A stretch of DNA of 64,000 nt, taken from contig CALAOR010000088.1 in the NCBI GenBank assembly GCA_937889595.1, positions 62,001 to 126,000 on the forward strand, read 5' to 3'. The notes beneath the pieces were generated by a model. It saw only the letters and a list, made by a program, of their open reading frames with translations, had not been told where the DNA came from and searched no databases. Below are positions 43,001 through 51,275 of this stretch, piece by piece. The translations under genes were made by a program, and so were the position numbers. This DNA is from an uncultured bacterium (GTDB lineage: Bacteria; Oederibacteriota; PGYV01; Palsa-1178). Every line of letters begins with the position of its first letter. Within the stretch, counting starts at the first letter, position 1.

Positions 43001-43061
43001 AAAAAAAAGAATCCCCGGGAGCTATAAGGGGTTTGGGAGGGGTAGGGAAAACTCCCGGGGA
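43001..43061 (-). terminator. Terminator-like hairpin on the minus strand, 5' of rpmH
   Basis: Arms CCCCGGGAG (43013-43021) and CTCCCGGGG (43052-43060) surround 30 G/A-rich bases. Read on the minus strand, the hairpin is followed by ATTCTTTTTTTT, as for an intrinsic terminator. No minus-strand gene precedes it, so it may end a small RNA from about 43.15 kb. A second palindrome TAGGTgttaACCTA lies at 43063-43076. Nothing else recognisable was found in the 490-base gap apart from the repeats and the rpmH promoter. Confidence 0.5.
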
Positions 43062-43141
43062 ATAGGTGTTAACCTACGACAATTAGACGGTGCAGGCTTG
43101 GGGAAAGTTCCATTCGTTTAAGGGTGAGGCATTGTTTTTCC

Positions 43142-43170
43142 TTGACACTTCTCCCATTATCCCCTATAAT
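43142..43170 (+). promoter_or_regulatory. Full-consensus promoter for the rpmH operon
   Basis: TTGACA (43142-43147), 17-base spacer, TATAAT (43165-43170), 55 bases before the rpmH start. Consensus strength fits a ribosomal-protein operon. Confidence 0.88.
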
Positions 43171-43224
43171 TATGGACGATTTTTAAAAAAATCATATAAA
43201 ACTCAATGAAAACGGAGAAAAACA

Positions 43225-43368
43225 ATGCCAAAAAGGACTTTTCAGCCCAATAGAAGAAAAGCAAAAAAGAAACACGGCTTCAGAAAAAGGATGCTGACAA
43301 AGAACGGCAGAAGAGTCATCAATGCCAGGCGCCGCAAGGGCCGTAAAGCCCTGACAAGGCCAAAATAG
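43225..43368 (+). CDS. rpmH: 50S ribosomal protein L34
   Basis: 47 residues, typical of L34: [12 protein letters not shown], then H-G-F-R-K-R-M and [15 protein letters not shown] structural protein of the large ribosomal subunit. GGAGA precedes the ATG at 43225. It heads the conserved rpmH-rnpA-yidD-yidC-jag-mnmE block, which in many bacteria lies near the replication origin, though dnaA is not next to it here. Confidence 0.97.
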   Translation: MPKRTFQPNRRKAKKKHGFRKRMLTKNGRRVINARRRKGRKALTRPK

Positions 43369-43417
43369 GACTAATTTTATTTACAATATATACTATATTT
43401 AACACGGGGTTACATAC

Positions 43418-43756
43418 ATCAGACGCCAGACTCCCAAGACAAAGGATATTAAATTCATCCTTAAAAACGGCATCAAAGAGGGCAATAACTGTTTTTCCGT
43501 TTACATGATAAAACCCGTGGATTCTAAAACAAACTTTTTTGTGGCCAATATTGCGAAAAAATCCGTAAAGCTCAGTGTGGATCGCAACCGGTATAAACGC
43601 TGGATCAGGGCGGCTTATCACAACCATAAAAGTTCTCTTACAGATTATACCGTGCTCATAATGCCCAGGCGGGGAATGCCCGCTTTAAAATCTTTTGCCG
43701 AGATCGACTCAAACCTGTCCGGCCTTTTTGAAGGGACAAAAAGAGGTTTTAAGTGA
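43418..43756 (+). CDS. rnpA: Ribonuclease P protein component, apparent ATC start
   Basis: 112 residues if read from ATC 43418, the normal RnpA length. From there: [17 protein letters not shown] (the R-x-x..F-x-x-V/I-x-x-x-G motif), then the RNR signature as [10 protein letters not shown]. The frame is closed by TAA eight codons before, and no ATG, GTG or TTG lies between. The internal ATG at 43505 would remove the first 29 residues, including conserved RNA-contacting ones. A weak GGGG lies ahead. RnpA assists the RNA of RNase P in tRNA 5' maturation. Confidence 0.88.
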   Translation: MRRQTPKTKDIKFILKNGIKEGNNCFSVYMIKPVDSKTNFFVANIAKKSVKLSVDRNRYKRWIRAAYHNHKSSLTDYTVLIMPRRGMPALKSFAEIDSNLSGLFEGTKRGFK

Positions 43757-43962
43757 AAAAAATACTTACAGCCTTGATCGTTCTTTATAAAAAAACCGTA
43801 TCTCCTTACCTGCCGCAATCATGCAGGTTTCACCCGACATGCTCGCAGTACAGCATACAAGCAATAGAAAAATACGGTTCCATAAAGGGAGGCTTTATGG
43901 CAATAAAAAGGATCCTGCGGTGCAATCCGTGGAACAAAGGCGGGTTTGACCCGTTGCTTTAG
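43753..43962 (+). CDS. yidD: Membrane protein insertion efficiency factor YidD
   Basis: 69 residues starting at GTG 43753, overlapping the rnpA stop by four bases. The family block [14 protein letters not shown] (~20-33) and the end [11 protein letters not shown] are intact. YidD associates with the inner membrane and aids YidC-dependent insertion; yidC follows. Confidence 0.96.
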   Translation: MKKILTALIVLYKKTVSPYLPQSCRFHPTCSQYSIQAIEKYGSIKGGFMAIKRILRCNPWNKGGFDPLL

Positions 43963-44029
43963 ATCTATGTTCTATGTTCTGTGTTCTATGTTCTGTGAAC
44001 AGAGAACAGAGAACACAGAACAAAGATCT
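43961..44029. repeat. Long hairpin of TTCTATG/TTCTGTG words between yidD and yidC
   Basis: AGATCT ends bracket repeated heptamers on the left arm and their complements on the right (ACAGAGAAC.. ), giving about 30 near-paired bases each side. It lies inside the operon and could slow or attenuate transcription into yidC. Confidence 0.75.
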
Positions 44030-44054
44030 TAAATCTATCCGGAGGTTTTTTTAA

Positions 44055-45701
44055 ATGAACAACGATTCAACAAGGCTCATAGTATTCGTGCTGATTGCGG
44101 GCGCAATACTTTTTGGTTCTAATTACTTTTTTGGCCCCAAGCCGAATCCGCAGGGTTTAGCGCCGGCGGCGGCTGCACAGAACGCAGCCAAAGCCCGCTC
44201 CGCGGGTTCTGCCGCGCCCGCGCCGGATGGGACAGTACAAATGAAGCATTCCACGGTCAGGTCGGTGGAAGAAAAATTATATACCATGGAAAACAGCCTT
44301 GCGGTTATTTCCTTTTCAAACATAGGCGGTTCTCTTTCAGGCTTTAAACTTAAAAAATACAATGATATGAAAAACGGGAAAGATAAGCCGCTGGAAATGC
44401 TGCCGGCCAGATCAGTTGCCACGTACTTAAGCCTTTATTCCTCCGAATTAAACCTTACGGACTCAAGCTGGACAAATGACGGCGTAAGTTCGTTAAACGG
44501 CGCGAAAACTATTTCTTTTTCAAAACAGGTAAAACCCGGTATAAAGATAATAAAGGAATTCTCGGTCCCTGATGATTCTTATACGGTTAACGTAAAACTG
44601 AAATTTGTGAATAAATCCCAGGCACCTTACGCTTTCAAGGACCTTCAATATTCATGGGGTCCGAACGTGCACTATCTTCCGGGAGAATTAACCCTTGTAA
44701 AAAGCGGCACCGGCGGCGGATACAATAAGGTTGTTTACACTTACGACAAAACCTACAAGGTCATTACCACAAACTTAAAAAGCAAGGAAAACAAAATAAC
44801 GGCATTGGACGCGATTCCCGACTGGATAGCCGTAAAAGACCTGTACTTTGCCTCGGCTTTAAAACCGGTTTTAAAAGCGGACATAAAAAGCGCGGTAATT
44901 AAGGATGAAGCAGGGGGTTTTGTATATCTCGGCATGAATCTGCGCGACATACTGGTCAATGCCGGCTCCGAAGAAACAATCGCGATCGACTCATACATAG
45001 GCCCCGCGGAATATTACAGGCTTAAAAAACTCGGAATGGACAAAATAGTCGATCTGGGCGGCATAAGATTCCTGGGCGAATGGATGTTTTACGGGCTTGA
45101 TTTTATATATAAACTCACAAAAAATTACGGGGTGGCCATACTGCTCCTTACGCTTATAATCAGGCTTCTTTTGTGGATCCCCTCAAATTCCAGTTTTAAG
45201 CAGATGAAGGAAACACAGTCAAAAATGGCCGTCATCAAGCCCCGCATGGAAACCCTGAAAAAAATATACAAGGATGACGCGCAGAAACTGAATGAAGAAA
45301 CCATGAAACTTTACCAGGAATACAAAATAAACCCTTTTGGCGGCTGCCTGCCCATGCTCCTGCAGCTCCCGGTATTTATCGCGCTCTACGGCACCCTGAT
45401 CAACGTCGTGGAATTAAAAGGCGCTAATTTCGGTTTTTGGATCAAAGACCTTTCCAAACCCGACCCGTTCTACATACTTCCCGTATTCATGGGGTTAACC
45501 ATGCTTTTGCAGCAGAAGATGTCGGCGCAGCCTTCCATGAACACGGAAAACGACTCTACCCAGAAAATAATGATGTACGGCATGCCGATATTTCTTACAT
45601 ATATGGCATTTCAATGGCCTGCGGGGCTGATGTTGTACTGGAGCATATCAAACTTGCTCGGCATAGCGCAACAGCTTTTAGTCAACAAATCCAAAAAGTA
45701 A
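44055..45701 (+). CDS. yidC: Membrane protein insertase YidC
   Basis: 548 residues. An N-terminal helix (~7-23), an Ala-rich linker, a large periplasmic beta-supersandwich domain (~60-335) as in Gram-negative YidC, and the five-helix 60K insertase core (~345-545; L-L-W-I-P-S-N-S-S-F-K-Q-M, C-L-P-M-L-L-Q-L-P-V-F-I-A-L-Y). The first core segment carries an Arg in L-I-I-R-L-L-L at the usual hydrophilic-groove position. It inserts inner-membrane proteins with or without SecYEG. GGAGG precedes the ATG. Confidence 0.96.
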   Translation: MNNDSTRLIVFVLIAGAILFGSNYFFGPKPNPQGLAPAAAAQNAAKARSAGSAAPAPDGTVQMKHSTVRSVEEKLYTMENSLAVISFSNIGGSLSGFKLKKYNDMKNGKDKPLEMLPARSVATYLSLYSSELNLTDSSWTNDGVSSLNGAKTISFSKQVKPGIKIIKEFSVPDDSYTVNVKLKFVNKSQAPYAFKDLQYSWGPNVHYLPGELTLVKSGTGGGYNKVVYTYDKTYKVITTNLKSKENKITALDAIPDWIAVKDLYFASALKPVLKADIKSAVIKDEAGGFVYLGMNLRDILVNAGSEETIAIDSYIGPAEYYRLKKLGMDKIVDLGGIRFLGEWMFYGLDFIYKLTKNYGVAILLLTLIIRLLLWIPSNSSFKQMKETQSKMAVIKPRMETLKKIYKDDAQKLNEETMKLYQEYKINPFGGCLPMLLQLPVFIALYGTLINVVELKGANFGFWIKDLSKPDPFYILPVFMGLTMLLQQKMSAQPSMNTENDSTQKIMMYGMPIFLTYMAFQWPAGLMLYWSISNLLGIAQQLLVNKSKK

Positions 45702-45713
45702 TCACAAATCCCA

Positions 45714-45739
45714 TCCGCCTTCGCCAAGGGTTCGGCGGA
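45714..45739. repeat. TCCGCC..GGCGGA palindromic repeat
   Basis: 26-bp palindrome TCCGCCTTCGC....CGGCGGA between yidC and jag. A near-identical copy is at 53895-53920 (five or so differences in the loop). Confidence 0.65.
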
Positions 45740-45758
45740 CTGCATCAGGAGGTCATAT

Positions 45759-46409
45759 ATGAACAGCGTCAGAAAAACAGCCGCGACAGTATCTGACGCG
45801 GTTAAAGAATATCTTGACGAAACAAAAGCCCCCCTTGAGTCTGTTTCCTTAAATCTAGTATGTGAAAAAGTCTTCACGGATAAAAAAGAATACACCGTGG
45901 AATGCAGTTTAAGACCGGTTTTAAACGCAGTTTCAAGGCCCACGGTTATATCCGATGACGACGCGGCTTATGCCGGTGATATAGTGACAAAACTTTTAAC
46001 CCTCATGCGTTTTTCAGGATTTAAAATTGAAATCATAAAGAACAAGGACGCCGCCATACTGAAGATAACAACTCCGGGCAAAGACGGCCTTTTAATAGGC
46101 AAAAACGGACAGAATATCATAGCAATGCAGTACCTGCTGTCCTACGTGCTTGACAAGGACCTTCGCCGCCACTCCCAGGTCATCATAGACGTGGATTCCT
46201 ATGTCGACAAACGCGCAGCTTACCTAAGGGGTGTTGTCAGGACCATGGCTGAAAAGGCGGCCGCCGCGCAGTCCGAGGCTATCACGGATTTCCTGCCTTC
46301 CTACGAGAGAAAACTCATCCACGAAGAGATAAAGAACTTGGATAATATCAAAACATTTTCCATAGGCAGGGGTTCCTACAAGAAGGTAGTAATTACCTCG
46401 CTGCTATGA
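45759..46409 (+). CDS. jag: RNA-binding protein KhpB/Jag
   Basis: 216 residues. An N-terminal Jag_N-like segment (~10-60) is followed by a KH domain with G-K-N-G-Q-N-I (~116) and a C-terminal R3H domain (R-K-L-I-H-E, ~188). KhpB binds RNA with KhpA and affects cell division or elongation; its place between yidC and mnmE is conserved. AGGAGG precedes the ATG, and its stop overlaps the mnmE start by four bases. Confidence 0.93.
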   Translation: MNSVRKTAATVSDAVKEYLDETKAPLESVSLNLVCEKVFTDKKEYTVECSLRPVLNAVSRPTVISDDDAAYAGDIVTKLLTLMRFSGFKIEIIKNKDAAILKITTPGKDGLLIGKNGQNIIAMQYLLSYVLDKDLRRHSQVIIDVDSYVDKRAAYLRGVVRTMAEKAAAAQSEAITDFLPSYERKLIHEEIKNLDNIKTFSIGRGSYKKVVITSLL

Positions 46410-47794
46410 AGATACAAAACGCCACCATAGCCGCCATAGCAACCGGCACGGCGCGCACGCCTCTCGGCATAATACGCTTATCAGGCCCCATGACCTTTGA
46501 AATCATGTCAAAAATTTTTGAGTTTAAGAATAAATCCAGGAACATTACTAATGCCTTCACCGGATCGCTTTCATTGGGCTCAATTCACGGTGATTCGGGT
46601 ATAATAGACGAGGCCATACTTTCAATATTCAAATCCCCCGATTCATACACGGGAGAGGATATGGCCGAACTTTCCTGCCACGGCAACCCCCTGATACTGC
46701 GCAAAGTAATGGAAACGCTTGTCAAAAACGGGGCTTTACCTGCCGGGCCGGGTGATTTTACAAGGCGCGCTTATTTAAACGGAAAGATGGACCTTACAAA
46801 GGCGGAAGCAGTATCGGACATCATTGACGCGCGTACCGATGCCTCCCTGAAACTCTCCATCAGCCAGCTCTTTGGCGCGGAAAAAAAAGTCATAGAAGGG
46901 CTCCGCGAAGGCATTATCGGCCTTCTCGCGCTCCTTGAAGCTGATGTGGATTTTGAGCATGATGAAGATCCGTCAAACCAGGCTGATGTTGTTCCCGGTT
47001 TTGAATCAATAATAATCTTGATCGAAAAGCTCATCAAAAGCGCGGACTTGGGGTTGCTGATAAAAGAAGGCGCTATGGTTGCCATCACAGGACGCCCGAA
47101 TGCCGGAAAATCAAGCCTGCTTAACGCGATCACGGGCTTTAACCGGGCCATAGTAACCGACATCCCCGGTACAACCAGGGATACCATAGAAGAGTCCGTG
47201 GTTATGGACGGCATCCCGGTTTTATTGACAGATACGGCCGGCATAAGGCATTCGTCCAACCCTATAGAAATAGAAGGCATAAAACGGGCCAAAGCAGCCG
47301 TGAAAAGTTCTGATGCGGTTATTTTTACAGTGGACCTATCCTCGCCTTTTACAGAAGAAGATAAATCCCTTTACGCGGAATTGTCGGGCAAGCCCCATGT
47401 AATAGCTTTAAATAAGACCGATATGAAACACTCTTTTGAAGCGGCTTCCCTAGCCGGAGCGTTTCACCCCGGTGCGCCGGTCATATATATATCAGCGCTG
47501 AAAAACGATAACATCAGCAGCTTAACAAAAGCCGTTAAAGATATTATAATGAGTTCCAGAGGGTTAGACGACCCGGCTGAACCTGTGATATCGGCGCTGC
47601 GCCACAAAACAGCGCTGGAAACCGCGCTTCGTGAAATACGGGAAGGCCTGCTTTCCGTCAATCACTCGCTAAGTTATGAAATAGCAGCGGAACACGCAAA
47701 GGCGGCCGCAGCCGCCGTGTCGTCAATAACCGGTGAAATAGCCGTGGAAGATGTGCTGGAAAAAATATTTTCAAATTTTTGCATAGGAAAATGA
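46406..47794 (+). CDS. mnmE: tRNA modification GTPase MnmE
   Basis: 462 residues. The N-terminal tetrahydrofolate-binding domain, a helical domain, and the inserted G domain with G-R-P-N-A-G-K-S (~230), D-I-P-G-T-T-R-D (switch I), D-T-A-G-I-R and N-K-T-D are all present. The obligatory C-terminal F-C-I-G-K is intact. With MnmG it makes cmnm5U at the wobble position of certain tRNAs, among them the tRNA-Lys(UUU) type found at 54.8 kb. mnmG is not in the window. Confidence 0.97.
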   Translation: MKIQNATIAAIATGTARTPLGIIRLSGPMTFEIMSKIFEFKNKSRNITNAFTGSLSLGSIHGDSGIIDEAILSIFKSPDSYTGEDMAELSCHGNPLILRKVMETLVKNGALPAGPGDFTRRAYLNGKMDLTKAEAVSDIIDARTDASLKLSISQLFGAEKKVIEGLREGIIGLLALLEADVDFEHDEDPSNQADVVPGFESIIILIEKLIKSADLGLLIKEGAMVAITGRPNAGKSSLLNAITGFNRAIVTDIPGTTRDTIEESVVMDGIPVLLTDTAGIRHSSNPIEIEGIKRAKAAVKSSDAVIFTVDLSSPFTEEDKSLYAELSGKPHVIALNKTDMKHSFEAASLAGAFHPGAPVIYISALKNDNISSLTKAVKDIIMSSRGLDDPAEPVISALRHKTALETALREIREGLLSVNHSLSYEIAAEHAKAAAAAVSSITGEIAVEDVLEKIFSNFCIGK

Positions 47795-48318
47795 TGATGG
47801 ATAAAAAACCTATACTAATTTTACATTGCCTGGCCCTGCTGTTTATGTTCACAGCCGGCTTAAGGGAACCAGAGGATGCAATAAACAATAAAAACATTAT
47901 AAAGAACGGTTCTGGTTTTTCGGACTTCATCATAGGCATGAAGGAAAACACGGTTTACAGGCTGCGGGACCTTTTGGGCAGGCGTTTTATAGTTCTGGCC
48001 TTTTTAGACTCATCAGCCGCATCCGGCACGTTAACCGCACGGATCATAAAAAATATCGGTTCAATTATTGCCGTGAAACCCGGATTGCTCTGGCTCAACA
48101 TCACCATGGACAAACATCACGCTGAAATACACGAAATTACTTCCGTGCTGAAAATACGGTACCGGACGCTTTCTGAAAACATACCGCGAGGTTACTCATC
48201 CGGAACCCGGCCCGCCGTGTTTATTATGGACCCCAACGGCATAATACAGTTCATATATATCGGTTATTCCCCAACAATCATGAACGATATAAAAAACTGG
48301 CTAAGGGGGACGGTATAA
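47794..48318 (+). CDS. Thioredoxin-like fold envelope protein without C-x-x-C
   Basis: 174 residues. Three tandem ATGs (47791, 47794, 47797) follow AGGA; the middle is chosen on spacing, and all overlap or abut the mnmE stop. A signal peptide or anchor (I-L-I-L-H-C-L-A-L-L-F-M-F) precedes a TlpA/AhpC-like region: G-R-R-F-I-V-L-A-F-L-D-S-S-A-A-S, then P-A-V-F-I-M-D-P-N-G-I-I-Q-F-I-Y-I-G. The position of the catalytic cysteines holds S-S-A-A-S, so it is probably not redox-active. First of four coupled small envelope genes. Confidence 0.68.
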   Translation: MMDKKPILILHCLALLFMFTAGLREPEDAINNKNIIKNGSGFSDFIIGMKENTVYRLRDLLGRRFIVLAFLDSSAASGTLTARIIKNIGSIIAVKPGLLWLNITMDKHHAEIHEITSVLKIRYRTLSENIPRGYSSGTRPAVFIMDPNGIIQFIYIGYSPTIMNDIKNWLRGTV

Positions 48319-48677
48319 TGCGCAGGGAACTAAGCCCGCTTCACGCAGCACTTGCTTTATCAGCGCTGCTTGGGGCAGCCGGCTTATACCTGACAGTCGA
48401 CTCTTACAATACCAGGATGGCGCTGCTTGCCGCTGAAAACCAGCTTGAATTCCTGCGTTCCATACCCCAGATCGCGGGCAATTCAGCCGAACCCGTTAAA
48501 CTTCCGGCTTACAAGTCAAACATGATCCTTGAGCAGGATGAAAATCTAAAAGGCTGGCTGTACAGTTCCTACTACAAATCAATTTTTTCAGTGCGCCAGG
48601 CAGCCGTATCCGTAAAAAAAACCGGGTTTAGGCCTGTGGTCCTGGAAACGCTGCTTGACGCCAGGGAACGCAGGTAA
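48318..48677 (+). CDS. Small bitopic membrane protein, unknown
   Basis: 119 residues. A hydrophobic N-terminal helix (A-A-L-A-L-S-A-L-L-G-A-A-G-L-Y-L) is followed by an exported helical domain. The start shares one base with the preceding stop (TAATG at 48316-48320). No family recognised. The layout of short cytoplasmic end, single helix and small helical ectodomain resembles type IV or Tad-type minor pseudopilins, but no prepilin cleavage motif is clear. Confidence 0.6.
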   Translation: MRRELSPLHAALALSALLGAAGLYLTVDSYNTRMALLAAENQLEFLRSIPQIAGNSAEPVKLPAYKSNMILEQDENLKGWLYSSYYKSIFSVRQAAVSVKKTGFRPVVLETLLDARERR

Positions 48678-48682
48678 CTGCC

Positions 48683-49168
48683 GTGAAAAAAACAATATTT
48701 TTTATTTCATGCGCGGCTACTGCGGCTGTATTGGCTGTTTTTTTCTCATATGTCTCAAAGATAGCCGCCTATGACGGGTTTATGTCTGCCCGGTCCAAAA
48801 TATCTTCCGCTGCCGGACTTGCCTGCGCCTTCGAGGTTAATCTACAGGCCTTAAGCGCCAACGAAAGCACGGCTATAATAAAGATACCGTCCATAAATTC
48901 CGACGGCATGATAGTACCGGATTTTTTTGATTACTGCGCCGTCACTATGTCCAACCGCATACTGATGTTCTCGCTCATACCGTCGCCTTCAACCGCAAGG
49001 AAACACAAAACACTTTATTACAAGAACTTTCCCTCCTGCACTTTTAACACGTCCGGCAACATGCTGGAATTTACCTACTCTATCCACGGCGTTAATTTCC
49101 AGCATTACTCTTCGGTGATACCGGATTTTCTGCCAATACCCGAAAAGGGAACGGACATATTCCAGTGA
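48683..49168 (+). CDS. Small bitopic membrane protein, possible pseudopilin-like
   Basis: 161 residues from GTG 48683. One hydrophobic N-terminal helix (F-F-I-S-C-A-A-T-A-A-V-L-A-V), then a beta-rich ectodomain with two cysteines in the middle (Y-C-A-V-T and S-C-T-F-N) besides one in G-L-A-C-A-F. The segment after the helix, A-F-E-V-N-L-Q-A-L-S-A-N-E-S, looks pilin-like. No known family. It overlaps the next gene by four bases. Confidence 0.6.
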   Translation: MKKTIFFISCAATAAVLAVFFSYVSKIAAYDGFMSARSKISSAAGLACAFEVNLQALSANESTAIIKIPSINSDGMIVPDFFDYCAVTMSNRILMFSLIPSPSTARKHKTLYYKNFPSCTFNTSGNMLEFTYSIHGVNFQHYSSVIPDFLPIPEKGTDIFQ

Positions 49169-49491
49169 GAAAACTGCTGATATTTTTTACGAGCCTGCTT
49201 GTCATCACATTGAACCTTTTCATCTTCATTTACGGCGTCGCTTCAGAACTTTCAACCGGTGCTTACTATGATAATATCAAAGTCAAGTGGCTTTTAAACT
49301 CGGCGCTTACCCTTGCCGTGCATGACTACGAGGATACGGGCAGAAAACCTGAATTATCCGGTGAGGATGCACTCGGCCGGGACGTGCTGTACCATACCAT
49401 AAGCGAAATAGACAAGGACAGGATATACGTAAAACTCAGGATAAGGCATAATGGCAGGGATTATACGAAGGATTATGTTTGCAGGAAGTAA
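49165..49491 (+). CDS. Small bitopic membrane protein, TadE/F-like candidate
   Basis: 108 residues from GTG 49165. N-terminal helix (L-I-F-F-T-S-L-L-V-I-T-L-N-L-F-I-F), then V-K-W-L-L-N-S-A-L-T-L-A-V-H-D and a charged helix with A-L-G-R-D-V-L-Y-H-T-I. This order recalls Gram-positive TadE/F-type small membrane proteins, where the helix is followed by an A-x-x-A-A-x-x-D stretch and an A-x-x-x-F-x-x-x-L helix. The likeness is by eye. Last gene of the post-mnmE set; convergent with polX. Confidence 0.6.
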   Translation: MRKLLIFFTSLLVITLNLFIFIYGVASELSTGAYYDNIKVKWLLNSALTLAVHDYEDTGRKPELSGEDALGRDVLYHTISEIDKDRIYVKLRIRHNGRDYTKDYVCRK

Positions 49492-49525
49492 GAACCGGTA
49501 CATGTCCTAAAAGACCTGATCCGCA

Positions 49526-51256
49526 TTACTTTTTTTTATTTTCCATCCACTTTGTCATCTGTTTTAACGTCATTGTATTGAGTATATCGGCCCTTGTAGC
49601 CCAGCCGCGGCGGGCATTGCCTATGCCGTAGCGCATATGGCCAAGATCCTCTGCCGCGTGCGAATCTGTGCCTATACAGAGCTTGACGCCCATCCTCACC
49701 GCTTCCTTGACCCTTATGTCAATCAAGTCGAGCCTTTCCGGATTCGCGTTTATTTCTATCACCGTGCCTGTCTTTACGGCTTTCTTAAACACCTCTTCAT
49801 AATCCAGTTCATACGGGTCGCGGTGGTTTATAATCCTTCCGCTTATATGGCCTATGATGGTAAGGTATTTATTATCCATGGCGCGAAGCAGGCGTTTTGT
49901 CATTTCTTCCCTTGTCATGTTAAAATGACTGTGCACGGAACCAATGACCATATCCATTTTTTGCAGCACGCTTTCAGGATAGTCAAGCGACCCGTCTTCG
50001 AGTATGTCAACCTCGCTGCTTTTAAAGATTTTAAAACCCGTGCTTATTTCATTCAACGCGTCTATTTCCTTTTCCTGTTTTAAAAGAGCCTCAGGCGTCA
50101 ACCCCCGCGCCACCTTTAATGACTGCGAGTGGTCGGTGATGGATATGTATTCATAACCGCATTTTACCGCGGCCATTGCCATAATATCTATGGAGCTGTA
50201 ACCGTCTGAATAATTGGAATGGCAGTGAAGGTCCCCTTTTATATCCTTTAATTCCACAAGCACGGGTATTTTATTTTCCGCGGCCATCTTAATCTCATCA
50301 GAGCCTTCCCTTAGTTCAGGCGGTATGTACTGCAAACCTAGTTCGCGGTAAATATCAGCTTCGGTTTCTCCAGCAATAAGCTTGCCTGTTTTTGCCTTAT
50401 AAAGGCCGTATTCATTTAACTTTAAACCGGCTTTAACCGAAATCTCCCTGATGAAAACATTATGTTCCTTACAACCCGTAAAATATTGCAGGGCCGCTCC
50501 GTATGACTTTGTATCCACAAGCCTTAAATCAGCCTGCATGCCGTATACCGTATAAATGGAGGATTTTGTTTCTCCCTTTGCTATGACCGCGCTTACATCT
50601 TTTAAGGAGCAGAATGTGTCCATAACTGATTTGTCGTCTGAAGAGACGAGTATATCTATGTCTCCCACTGTTTCCTTCATGCGCCTTAAAGATCCGGCCG
50701 CTTCGATTTTCTCTATTTTATGCCTGGCTTTCAGTTCCTTAATCATGGCTTCTGCTATCGGGTAAGCGTAGCCGAGTAATTTTCTTTTCTCCCCGCGCTT
50801 GTGAATTTCTATTCCCTTCAATATTTTTTCCTCTGTTTTTTCGCCGAAACCTTTCAAATCTTTAAGTTTGTGCTCTTTTAAAGCTTCCTCAAGTTCTTCC
50901 ACAGTCTTAACTTTTAGCGTGTCAGCCACAAAAAACGCGGTCTTTGGCCCCATACCCGGGATTTCCAGGAATTTTTCCACCCCCGGCGGCAAACTGCTTT
51001 TAAGTTCATCCAGGTATTTTAATCTGCCCGTGTCTATCAACTCCGCTATCTTTCCGGCAATGCCTTCGCCCAGATTGGGAACTTCCACGAGGCCTTTAAT
51101 GCCGTCCTTTTTATATATATCCCCGAGTTCATGCTCATATCCTGACAGGAACTGGGATAATTTTACGTACGCGCGTATCTTGAATTTGTTCTCGTTTTTG
51201 AGTTCAAGCAGTTCGGATATCTGGTATAAAACTTCTATGATCTTGCGGTTTGTCAT
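49526..51256 (-). CDS. polX: DNA polymerase/3'-5' exonuclease PolX
   Basis: 576 residues of the usual PolX layout. Helix-hairpin-helix repeats (~50-150), a family X polymerase domain with G-S-L-R-R-M-K-E-T-V-G-D-I-D-I-L (~186-201) and a C-terminal PHP domain with H-C-H-S-N-Y-S-D-G (~344), D-H-S-Q-S (~376), H-S-H-F (~443) and G-T-D-S-H (~537). PolX fills short gaps in base-excision repair, and the PHP part has metal-dependent exonuclease activity. It lies 19 bases after proB in the same direction. Confidence 0.95.
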   Translation of the reverse strand: MTNRKIIEVLYQISELLELKNENKFKIRAYVKLSQFLSGYEHELGDIYKKDGIKGLVEVPNLGEGIAGKIAELIDTGRLKYLDELKSSLPPGVEKFLEIPGMGPKTAFFVADTLKVKTVEELEEALKEHKLKDLKGFGEKTEEKILKGIEIHKRGEKRKLLGYAYPIAEAMIKELKARHKIEKIEAAGSLRRMKETVGDIDILVSSDDKSVMDTFCSLKDVSAVIAKGETKSSIYTVYGMQADLRLVDTKSYGAALQYFTGCKEHNVFIREISVKAGLKLNEYGLYKAKTGKLIAGETEADIYRELGLQYIPPELREGSDEIKMAAENKIPVLVELKDIKGDLHCHSNYSDGYSSIDIMAMAAVKCGYEYISITDHSQSLKVARGLTPEALLKQEKEIDALNEISTGFKIFKSSEVDILEDGSLDYPESVLQKMDMVIGSVHSHFNMTREEMTKRLLRAMDNKYLTIIGHISGRIINHRDPYELDYEEVFKKAVKTGTVIEINANPERLDLIDIRVKEAVRMGVKLCIGTDSHAAEDLGHMRYGIGNARRGWATRADILNTMTLKQMTKWMENKKK

Positions 51257-51275
51257 AACGCGGTCCTTTGAGGAT

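Noticed and set aside
42738-43224. Replication origin next to rpmH
   Set aside because: The rpmH-rnpA-yidC-mnmE block often neighbours oriC, but there is no dnaA or dnaN here and I found no cluster of TTATCCACA-type boxes.
43505-43756. rnpA starting at ATG 43505
   Set aside because: Would give an 83-residue protein lacking the conserved N-terminal third and has no ribosome site.
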